Of a DNA stretch of 64,000 nucleotides, positions 39,934-48,001 are shown in pieces. Position 1 is the stretch's first letter, and each line of letters opens with the position of its first letter. The stretch is taken from NCBI GenBank assembly GCA_902629075.1, contig CACOPK010000001.1:115771-179770 (forward strand). The letters are read 5' to 3'. This DNA comes from an uncultured Pelagibacteraceae bacterium (GTDB taxonomy: Bacteria; Pseudomonadota; Alphaproteobacteria; Pelagibacterales; Pelagibacteraceae). The notes under the pieces were generated by a model. It searched no databases. It saw only the letters and a list, made by a program, of their open reading frames with translations, and was not told where the DNA came from. The position numbers and the translations under genes are program-made.

Positions 39934-42251
39934 TGAGAAACGAGGAACTATTAAAAGGTCAAAGTATACCGCACGATAGTGCATCAAAGCACGTGTCTGG
40001 GTTTGCCCAATACACCGATGATATTGCCGAACCTTCTAATACTTTACATGGAGCAATTGGATGGAGTGAGAAAGCTCATGCCAAGATAAAAAAAATTGAT
40101 TTGAGCGATGTAGAAAAAAGTGAAGGAGTAATATCGGTTGCAACATTTAAAGATATTCCAGGACGTAATGATGTAGGTCCAGTATTTGATGGGGACCCAA
40201 TATTTCCCAAAACAAAAGTTGAATATTTTGGTCAACCACTATTTGCAGTGGCGGCAACTACCACAGAATTTGCAAGAAAAGCAGTTTTAAAAGCTAAAAT
40301 TACTTATTCAGAATTAAAACCTATTATAACCATTCAAGAGGCACTTAAAAAAAATAATCTTCTTTTTAAACCAAGAATTATCAAAAAAGGAAATCCACAA
40401 AATAAAATTAATAAGTCTAAAAATAAATTAACTGGCAAATTTAATACAGGTAGCCAAGAACATTTTTATTTGGAGGGACAAGTTTGTTTAGTAATTCCCC
40501 AAGAAGACAATAATTTGCAAGTTTTTAGTTCAACGCAACATCCTTCTGAAACACAACAAATTATTGCAAAGATGCTAAAACAAAAAAGTAATTCAATAAC
40601 TGTTACAGTTAGAAGAATTGGTGGTGGATTTGGTGGCAAAGAAACAAATTTTATGACAGCAGCTATTTGTGCATTGTTATCACATAAAACAAAACAACCA
40701 ATTAAACTTAGACTTGATAGAGATGATGATATTATATTAACAGGAAAACGGCACGATTTTTATTCTGAGTATGAAGTAGGATTTAATGATAACGGTAAAA
40801 TCGAAGGATTAAAATTAAAACTTGCATCAAGATGCGGAATGTCTCCTGATCTTTCATATGCGATAAATGAACGAGCATTACTACATTTAGATAATGCGTA
40901 CTATTTATCAGATTTGGAAGTTAAAAATTATTTGTGTAAAACAAACACATCATCTTCGACAGCATTTAGAGGGTTTGGGGGCAATCAAGGCATGATGGCA
41001 ATAGAAAATATTATAGATAATATCTCACGATTTTTAAAAAAAGATCCAAGTGATGTTAGAAAAGAAAATTTTTATGGTCAAAATGAAAAAAATATAACTC
41101 ACTATGGAATGAAAATTAATGATAACGTAATACATGATATTTTTAAAAGTCTGTTAGATAAATCAAATTATAAAAATAGATATAATCAAATTAAAAATTT
41201 TAATTTAAAAAATAAATTTAAAAAAAGGGGGATAGCTCTAACTCCAGTTAAATTTGGAATTTCTTTTACAACAATTCATTTAAATCAAGCTGGTGCATTA
41301 GTACACATATATACTGATGGAAGTATACACCTCAACCATGGAGGTATTGAAATGGGGCAGGGTACACACACAAAAATAGCCCAACTTGTAGCAAATACAT
41401 TTGGACTACCATTTGAAAAAGTACAAATATCCTCAACAAATACCTCGAAAGTTCCTAACACATCAGCTAGCGCAGCGTCATCTACAACAGATTTAAACGG
41501 AGCAGCAACATTAAATGCAACAGAAAAAATTAAAACAAATCTAAATAATTTTATTAAAAAAAAATATAATATTTTATCTAAAATTGAACCTGTATATAGA
41601 AATGAAAATATTTATATCGGTAACAGAACTTTCAATTTTAAAAAAATTATTCAAGAGGCTTATTTAAATAGAATTTCACTATCCTCATCAGGTTTTTACT
41701 CGACCCCAAAAATAAACTTTGATAAGCAGAAATTTAAAGGAAGGCCATTTTATTACTTTTGTTACGGTGCAGCTGTAACCGAGGTAACAATTGATACGCT
41801 AACTGGAGAAAATAAAGTAGACAGAGTTGATATAATTCATGACGCAGGCAATGCCATTAATCCAGCTCTAGAACTTGGACAGATAGAGGGTGGATTTGTT
41901 CAAGGACAAGGATGGCTTACTATGGAGGAAGTGGTTTGGGACAAATCTGGAAAATTAAGAACTTTTTCACCTTCTACTTATAAAATTCCAGCTGTAACAG
42001 ATACTCCGGATGAATTTAATGTAGAAATTTTTAAAAGAGGTTCCAATGTTGAAAATGTCGTAAATAAACAAAAAACTACAGGAGAACCTCCATTGATGCT
42101 TGCTATGAGTGTTTTCTTTGCAATTAAAGATGCAATAGCATCTATTTCAAATTACAAAAAAACTCCTGAACTTGATGCACCCGCAACTCCTGAAAAAATA
42201 TTAATGAGTATAAACAAATTAAAAAGAAAAATTAAATCTAATGGAAAATAA
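39933..42251 (+). CDS. xdhB: Xanthine dehydrogenase large (molybdopterin) subunit
   Basis: RRIGGGFGGKE, FRGFGGNQGM, catalytic Glu context TGEPPLMLAMSVFFAI. Confidence 0.95.
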   Translation: MRNEELLKGQSIPHDSASKHVSGFAQYTDDIAEPSNTLHGAIGWSEKAHAKIKKIDLSDVEKSEGVISVATFKDIPGRNDVGPVFDGDPIFPKTKVEYFGQPLFAVAATTTEFARKAVLKAKITYSELKPIITIQEALKKNNLLFKPRIIKKGNPQNKINKSKNKLTGKFNTGSQEHFYLEGQVCLVIPQEDNNLQVFSSTQHPSETQQIIAKMLKQKSNSITVTVRRIGGGFGGKETNFMTAAICALLSHKTKQPIKLRLDRDDDIILTGKRHDFYSEYEVGFNDNGKIEGLKLKLASRCGMSPDLSYAINERALLHLDNAYYLSDLEVKNYLCKTNTSSSTAFRGFGGNQGMMAIENIIDNISRFLKKDPSDVRKENFYGQNEKNITHYGMKINDNVIHDIFKSLLDKSNYKNRYNQIKNFNLKNKFKKRGIALTPVKFGISFTTIHLNQAGALVHIYTDGSIHLNHGGIEMGQGTHTKIAQLVANTFGLPFEKVQISSTNTSKVPNTSASAASSTTDLNGAATLNATEKIKTNLNNFIKKKYNILSKIEPVYRNENIYIGNRTFNFKKIIQEAYLNRISLSSSGFYSTPKINFDKQKFKGRPFYYFCYGAAVTEVTIDTLTGENKVDRVDIIHDAGNAINPALELGQIEGGFVQGQGWLTMEEVVWDKSGKLRTFSPSTYKIPAVTDTPDEFNVEIFKRGSNVENVVNKQKTTGEPPLMLAMSVFFAIKDAIASISNYKKTPELDAPATPEKILMSINKLKRKIKSNGK

Positions 42252-42711
42252 ATCAAAATTTATGTTAAGAGCTATAGAGCTATCAATTCGTAGCGCAAAA
42301 GCAAATGGAGGACCTTTTGGCTGCGTAATTGTAAAAAATAATAAAATTATTGCTGAAGGCTTTAATCAAGTAACATCTAATAATGATCCAACTGCCCATG
42401 CAGAGATTGTAGCTATAAGAAATGCATGTCAAAATGAAAATAATTTCTTCCTAAAAGAATGTGATCTTTATTCTACATGCGAACCATGTCCAATGTGTCT
42501 TTCTGCAATTTACTGGGCACATATTGAAAATATTTATTACGCAAACACTAGATTGGATGCAAAGAATATTGATTTTGATGATTCTTTCATTTACTCAGAA
42601 ATGAATAAAAAAATAAATTCTAGAAAAATAAAAATGTATCAAATACATCGAGATGAAGCTTTGGAAGCATTTAAAATTTGGGATAAGAAAGAAGATAAAA
42701 TTAAATATTAA
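42241..42711 (+). CDS. guaD: Guanine deaminase (cytidine-deaminase-like fold)
   Basis: AHAEIVAIR and EPCPMCLSAIYWAHIENIYYAN. Confidence 0.85.
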   Translation: MENKSKFMLRAIELSIRSAKANGGPFGCVIVKNNKIIAEGFNQVTSNNDPTAHAEIVAIRNACQNENNFFLKECDLYSTCEPCPMCLSAIYWAHIENIYYANTRLDAKNIDFDDSFIYSEMNKKINSRKIKMYQIHRDEALEAFKIWDKKEDKIKY

Positions 42712-43623
42712 ATGGATATTTTAACTTATACAATAAAGTGGTCTGAGGTTATTTTAAGATGGGCGCACGTACTGTTCGCTATTCTATGGGTAGGTAATAG
42801 TTTTTTATTTAATTATTTAGACAATAAATTAAATAAAAAAATCACTAGCAAAGACATCGATGGTGAAGGTTATTTGATGCATTCAGGTTTTTTTTACAAG
42901 CTCTCAAGACTTAAAACATCTCCTGATAGTATTTATCTCAAACAACTGGTGATATTTAAGTGGCAAAGTTACCTAACATTTGTAACTGGAATTTTACTCC
43001 TTTTTGTAATTTATTATTACAACGCAGGTGTTTTAATGGTTGATAAAAGGGTCCTAATTATTTCACCAACCTCAGCTATTTTATATTCGGTTCTTTCCCT
43101 GGTAATTTCTTGGTTTATATATGATTTTTTATGCAAATCTGATTTAATTAAAAATGAGTTCTTATTTCTTACCACAATGTTAATTTTGTTAACCGTCTTA
43201 ACTTTTGGCTTAACAAAAATATTCGGTCCAAAGTTTGCAATCTTAAGCGTAGGATTAATAATTGGCTCAAATATGTTTGCAAACGTTTTTACAGTCATAA
43301 TTCCTAACCAAATGAATATTATTAATAGCAGCAAAAGATCTAAAAAATTTGATATGAGTCTCTCTCTAGCAGCAAAACAAAGATCAATACATAATAATTA
43401 TTCTACATTTTTAGTATTATTTATAATGTTGTCAGGTCACTCTAGTTTTTTAGTTTATCATAAATATAATTGGGCAATATTTGTATTAATTGGAATAATT
43501 TCAGTTTTAGCAAGACATTATTTTAACCTGAGAGGTAGAAACATTCACAGGTTGCATTATTTAGTAGCATCAATAGTTGCTTTGATAATTCTAGCGGCTA
43601 TAATTTTTATTTTCAAAAATTAG
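42712..43623 (+). CDS. puuD: PuuD-like integral-membrane urate oxidase domain, without a cytochrome c domain
   Basis: Polytopic; RWAHVLFAILWVGNSFLFNYLD and NVFTVIIPNQMNI. No CxxCH in the 303 aa. Confidence 0.82.
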   Translation: MDILTYTIKWSEVILRWAHVLFAILWVGNSFLFNYLDNKLNKKITSKDIDGEGYLMHSGFFYKLSRLKTSPDSIYLKQLVIFKWQSYLTFVTGILLLFVIYYYNAGVLMVDKRVLIISPTSAILYSVLSLVISWFIYDFLCKSDLIKNEFLFLTTMLILLTVLTFGLTKIFGPKFAILSVGLIIGSNMFANVFTVIIPNQMNIINSSKRSKKFDMSLSLAAKQRSIHNNYSTFLVLFIMLSGHSSFLVYHKYNWAIFVLIGIISVLARHYFNLRGRNIHRLHYLVASIVALIILAAIIFIFKN

Positions 43624-43633
43624 TCTTATTTAA

Positions 43634-44158
43634 ATGTCAGAAAAATTAATTGTTAATTGGGAAGAGTATTACAAAACGGTCGAAAAATTAGCTATTCAGG
43701 TTGATGAAAGTACATTTAAACCAACTATATTGATTGGCATTATGAGAGGAGCCGCGCCAATGATAGATGTGTTAAGTAGAATTTTCAAATTAAAATGTGC
43801 ATATCTAGCTGTAGAATCTTATAGTGGCAAAGGTATTGAAGATGAGCAAGGAGATATAGTTTTTTCAAGAGAAATGAGTTCTATTGCACCAAATATGGGA
43901 GGAAGAATTTTACTTTGTGATGATTTATCCGACACAGGAATTACTTTTAACAAGAGTATAGATTGGCTTAAACAATATGGTCCTATAAAAGGCAAAATTG
44001 ATGAAATCAAAACAGCTACACTTTGGAAGAAAAAGAAATCTACTTTTAAACCTGATTTTTGTGCTGTCAAATTAGATACAGATCCATGGATCGTACAACC
44101 TTTTGAGATCTATGAGGAAATTAGAATAGAAGATATAAAGAAAAAACATCATAAATAA
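43634..44158 (+). CDS. Purine phosphoribosyltransferase (Gpt/Hpt-like)
   Basis: PRPP-binding motif ILLCDDLSDTGITF; last gene before a hairpin. Confidence 0.82.
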   Translation: MSEKLIVNWEEYYKTVEKLAIQVDESTFKPTILIGIMRGAAPMIDVLSRIFKLKCAYLAVESYSGKGIEDEQGDIVFSREMSSIAPNMGGRILLCDDLSDTGITFNKSIDWLKQYGPIKGKIDEIKTATLWKKKKSTFKPDFCAVKLDTDPWIVQPFEIYEEIRIEDIKKKHHK

Positions 44159-44160
44159 AA

Positions 44161-44186
44161 AAAGGCGATCTTCAAAGATCGCCTTT
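44161..44186. terminator. Bidirectional intrinsic terminator between convergent PRTase and AzgA-like genes
   Basis: AAAGGCGATCT-TCAA-AGATCGCCTTT, 11-bp perfect stem with A/T flanks. Confidence 0.85.
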
Positions 44187-44214
44187 AATTTTAAATTAAA
44201 TTTATTTCTACAAT

Positions 44215-45498
44215 TTATATAGCAAAACTTATTACACTTGCTATTGCTATTACCCAAATTGCAGGACTTGTATCAAACTTACCTGTTACAAGTTTTACTG
44301 CAGCATATGAAATAAATGCCAATGCAATTCCATGTGATATAGAATATGTAAACGGCATTGCTATCATAGCAAGAACAGCAGGACCTGATTCAGATATATC
44401 GTCCCACTCTATGTCAGTTATATTTCTAACGAAAAGAGTTGCGATATATATTAGTGCGGCTCCATCTATTTCTTTAGGTAAACTAGTAGCAAGTGGACTG
44501 AAGAACAAACATAAAAGAAATAGTATACCTATTACTAATGATGTCATTCCTGTTCTACCACCTGCTTTAACTCCTGCAGCTGACTCAACATAAGTAGTTA
44601 CAGTAGAAGTACCCATCATTGCACCAGCAACTGTTGATACACTGTCCGACAACATTGCTTTATCAATGTCTTGTATTTTACCATCTTTATCAATTTTTCC
44701 AGAAACATTAGCAACACTTGTAAGTGTTCCAGCAGTATCAAAAAAGTCGATAAAGAATAAAGTAAATATTACTGTTACCATTGAAGCTGATAATGCAGCA
44801 CCTAAATCAAACTTAAAGAGATAAGTCATTGATGGTGGTGGTGAAACTACACCATAAAAATCTCCTAAGCCTGTTATCCAAGCTATTGCACTAAATCCTA
44901 CAATTCCAATAATTATGTTTCCTTTGATACCTTTTTGTTCCATTACAATCATTGAAACAAAAGCTCCAGCACCAAGTAATAGAAGTGGGTTGGAAAGATC
45001 TCCAAGGCCAACCAAAGTTGCAGGATTATCTGAAGTTAATCCCATAATTTGGAAACCAATTATAGCTAAGAATAATCCAATCCCGGCTCCAATACCAAGT
45101 TTTAAACTTTTTGGAATTGAGTTAATTAACCAAGCCCTTATTGGTGTAAGTGAAATTATTAAGAACACTATACCAGCAACTAATACAGCGCCTAAAGCTT
45201 CTTCAGGCGTATATTGCATTCCAAGACAAACACCGTAAGCAATAAATGCATTTATTCCCATACCAGGTGCAAGACCAACAGGCCAAGTTTTTGCATAAAA
45301 GGCGCAAATGAAACAAGCAAGTGCCGTCGCACACGCAGTGGCAGTAAATACTCCACCTCTGTCAAAGCCCCCCTCAGACAAAATAAGCGGGTTCAAAAAC
45401 ATTATGTATGCCATTGTCAAAAAAGTTGACACACCGGCAACAACCTCTGTTTTAAAATCCGTCTTATGTTTTTTATAATTAAAGTAGTTATCTAACAT
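44215..45498 (-). CDS. AzgA-like purine (adenine/guanine/hypoxanthine) permease
   Basis: TEVVAGVSTFLTMAYIMFLNPLIL, GMGINAFIAYGVC, SAAGVKAGGRTGMTSLV. Confidence 0.9.
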   Translation of the reverse strand: MLDNYFNYKKHKTDFKTEVVAGVSTFLTMAYIMFLNPLILSEGGFDRGGVFTATACATALACFICAFYAKTWPVGLAPGMGINAFIAYGVCLGMQYTPEEALGAVLVAGIVFLIISLTPIRAWLINSIPKSLKLGIGAGIGLFLAIIGFQIMGLTSDNPATLVGLGDLSNPLLLLGAGAFVSMIVMEQKGIKGNIIIGIVGFSAIAWITGLGDFYGVVSPPPSMTYLFKFDLGAALSASMVTVIFTLFFIDFFDTAGTLTSVANVSGKIDKDGKIQDIDKAMLSDSVSTVAGAMMGTSTVTTYVESAAGVKAGGRTGMTSLVIGILFLLCLFFSPLATSLPKEIDGAALIYIATLFVRNITDIEWDDISESGPAVLAMIAMPFTYSISHGIALAFISYAAVKLVTGKFDTSPAIWVIAIASVISFAI

Positions 45499-45651
45499 TA
45501 GACCTCCATTATTTGCTGAAACAGTAATTGATTCGTTTTAAAAAATCCTAATAAAATCGACCTTTTAAGATCAAAATGTGGTTAATGAAGAGATATTTAC
45601 AACTAATAATTTAATTTTATTTATGACACAATTTATTGTTATTAAACAGGC

Positions 45652-45954
45652 ATGAAACTTAAATTTATAAAACTTTTGCTGTTAATTTTTATAACAGCAT
45701 CTGGATGCCAAACTATCAAAGAGAAATCCGATGAAGTAGTTGAAAAAGAAAATGAGAAATTTGGATTGTTTGTAGGAAAACCTGTTAGTGAACTTAGGAT
45801 GGAAATTGGTGCACCATCTTCAGATTTCATAAGTGAAAATGGTAATGAGATTTTAGTATATAAAACAAAAAAGTATGGAATTCCCTGTGAAAGAAAATTT
45901 GAAATTAATTCAAACGGAACAATTGTAAAATTTTCCTCGAGCGGATGTATCTAA
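45652..45954 (+). CDS. Small lipoprotein
   Basis: Signal peptide with lipobox ITASGC. Confidence 0.65.
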   Translation: MKLKFIKLLLLIFITASGCQTIKEKSDEVVEKENEKFGLFVGKPVSELRMEIGAPSSDFISENGNEILVYKTKKYGIPCERKFEINSNGTIVKFSSSGCI

Positions 45955-46089
45955 TTTCAAAAAAACCAATTTGAGCTAATTTAGTCAAATATACCTTATT
46001 TACTTAAATAATTTTAATTCATTTTAATTTACATTAATATGTGTTTTGTTAGGGTCCTTTTAAGTAAATGTAAAGTAAATGGAGGATAT

Positions 46090-47406
46090 ATGGCAAAGAA
46101 AAAAGTTACATCTTTAGGAGCTGCTGATAGAAAGCTGCCTCTCAATCAGTCAATACCACTAGGTATTCAGCATGTGTTTGCGATGTTTGCTGGGAATATA
46201 ACAGTTCCACTAATTGTTGCTGGTGTTTTTGGAGTGACTACTGGAGAAAAGATTTTTTTAATTCAAATGGCATTGTTTGCTGCTGGTGTGGCGACAATTA
46301 TACAAACAGTTGGTTATAAAGATATTGGTTCAAGACTACCGATAATACAAGGTACAAGTTTCGCTTTCATTCCAATAATGTTACCTTTCAAAGCATTTGG
46401 TTTGGGAGCAATATTTACAGCTGCATTTATAGGAGGAATTTTTCAAATATGGATTGGAAAAATGTTAAAACCGATTCGTCATATGTTTCCTCCATTAGTA
46501 ACTGGAATAGTCGTGTTAATGATTGGAATTAGTCTTCTTAAAGTTGGATTTAAATACGCTGGTGGTGGAGTATGGTTGATGAACAACAAACCAGAAATTT
46601 TTGCGAACTGGCATCATTTAACAATAGCAGGTACAGTTTTAATAGTTGCACTTTTAACAAATCTTAAGGGAAAAGGGATGGTATCCGCAGCATCAATTTT
46701 AATTGGAATAGTTGCAGGCTTCATAGTTGCAGCTATGCTTGGAGAAGTTAGATGGGAAAAAATTGCAGCTGCTGACTGGTTTGCTATCCCAATGCCTATG
46801 CAATACGGAATAGATTTTGTATGGGGTGCTGTAATATTAATGCTATTTATGTCTATAGTTACAACAATAGAAACTATTGGAGACATCAGTGCTACAACAA
46901 TGGGTGGAGCAAATAGAGAAGCTACTAATAAAGAACTTTCCGGTGGAATAATGGCTGATGGAGTTGGAACAGCTTTTGCATCAATTTTTAATGCTATGCC
47001 GAATACTTCTTATTCACAAAATGCTGGTTTAGTTGCATTCACTGGAGTAATTAGTAGACACGTTGGTACAGTTGCTGGTGTTATTTTAATTTTGTTAGGG
47101 TTGTTTCCAAAGCTTGGTGGAATTATTGCGGCAATGCCAGACTCAGTAATAGGCGGTGCAGCTATAATTATGTTCGGATTAATTGCTGGCGCAGGAATTA
47201 AATTAATTTCAAAATCAGAAATGAGCCAAAGAAATATTTTAATTTTAGCATTATCTTTATCCTTTGGAATAGGACTATATGCATTTCCTGAGTTTGTTGC
47301 GCATGTACCAGATTTAGGAATTAAATTAGGATTATTGCTTACAACAGGTTTAATACCTGCTGGATTATTAGCATTTATTCTAAATGCTACTTTACCAAAT
47401 AAATAA
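46090..47406 (+). CDS. Nucleobase:cation symporter-2 (uracil/xanthine/urate permease)
   Basis: IPLGIQHVFAMFAGNITVPLIV, NTSYSQNAGLVAFTGV. GGAGG upstream of ATG 46090 supports the trimmed start. Confidence 0.9.
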   Translation: MAKKKVTSLGAADRKLPLNQSIPLGIQHVFAMFAGNITVPLIVAGVFGVTTGEKIFLIQMALFAAGVATIIQTVGYKDIGSRLPIIQGTSFAFIPIMLPFKAFGLGAIFTAAFIGGIFQIWIGKMLKPIRHMFPPLVTGIVVLMIGISLLKVGFKYAGGGVWLMNNKPEIFANWHHLTIAGTVLIVALLTNLKGKGMVSAASILIGIVAGFIVAAMLGEVRWEKIAAADWFAIPMPMQYGIDFVWGAVILMLFMSIVTTIETIGDISATTMGGANREATNKELSGGIMADGVGTAFASIFNAMPNTSYSQNAGLVAFTGVISRHVGTVAGVILILLGLFPKLGGIIAAMPDSVIGGAAIIMFGLIAGAGIKLISKSEMSQRNILILALSLSFGIGLYAFPEFVAHVPDLGIKLGLLLTTGLIPAGLLAFILNATLPNK

Positions 47407-47417
47407 ATTATTTTAAA

Positions 47418-47441
47418 CTTGTGGGGAGAAATCCCCACAAG
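47418..47441. terminator. Hairpin between convergent permease and hsp20 genes
   Basis: CTTGTGGGGA-GAAA-TCCCCACAAG, 10-bp perfect stem; the T-rich tail is clearer on the minus (hsp20) side. Confidence 0.75.
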
Positions 47442-47454
47442 CAAGGTTTAATAC

Positions 47455-47901
47455 TTATTTAATTTCAATAAGTCTTTTTTTCCTATGATCAGGCAAAATT
47501 CTTTCACATGCTACTGTCAAAAGACCATCTTTTAACTCTGCACCGTTTACTTTCACATCATCTGCAATTGTGAATGATCTAGCAAATTGTCTTTGTGAAA
47601 TACCTCTGTGAATTACCTCACCATCATCATTTTTGTTTTCGGACTTATTAACCTGTTTAGTTCTTACGGTTAATAAATTATCCTCAAACTCAACCTCAAC
47701 ATCATCTTTGTTAAAACCAGCAAGAGCAACTTCTATTGCATAGTTGTCCTTACCTGTTTTTCTTATGTTGTATGGTGGATAATTTGACTGCATAGTCAAA
47801 CTTCCATTGCCCAACATGCTTTCAAATTGGTCAAACATATCGTCGAAACCAATCGAAAACGGTCTTAATGAGTTGAATATAGATAGATCCTTACTTGTCA
47901 T
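47455..47901 (-). CDS. Small heat-shock protein (Hsp20/IbpA family)
   Basis: PPYNIRKTGKDNYAIEVALAGFNKDDVEVEFEDNLLTV...ISQRQFARSF. Confidence 0.95.
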   Translation of the reverse strand: MTSKDLSIFNSLRPFSIGFDDMFDQFESMLGNGSLTMQSNYPPYNIRKTGKDNYAIEVALAGFNKDDVEVEFEDNLLTVRTKQVNKSENKNDDGEVIHRGISQRQFARSFTIADDVKVNGAELKDGLLTVACERILPDHRKKRLIEIK

Positions 47902-47957
47902 ATATATCCTCCTTTTTAAGCAAGTTTAATTTTGCAAGTCCCATCAGGCGACTTACA
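47902..47957 (-). promoter_or_regulatory. Structured hsp20 5'UTR, candidate RNA thermometer
   Basis: Hairpin AAGUC(G)CC-UGAU-GGGACUU; upstream UCCUUgUAAG can pair with CUUAAAAAGGA spanning the GGAGG Shine-Dalgarno. Confidence 0.4.
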
Positions 47958-47964
47958 AGGATTT

Positions 47965-47992
47965 ATATAGGAATAAATTTTAGATTTTCAAG
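47965..47992 (-). promoter_or_regulatory. RpoH (sigma32)-like promoter of hsp20
   Basis: CTTGAAA-N14-CCTATATA on the minus strand. Confidence 0.7.
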
Positions 47993-48001
47993 CAGGTTAA
48001 A

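Noticed and set aside
46061-46085. Direct repeat AAGTAAATG x2 upstream of the NCS2 permease
   Set aside because: Too short and AT-rich to support a regulatory claim.
47010-47444. 144-aa minus-strand ORF opposite the NCS2 permease
   Set aside because: Antisense to a well-supported CDS; composition reflects codon shadowing.
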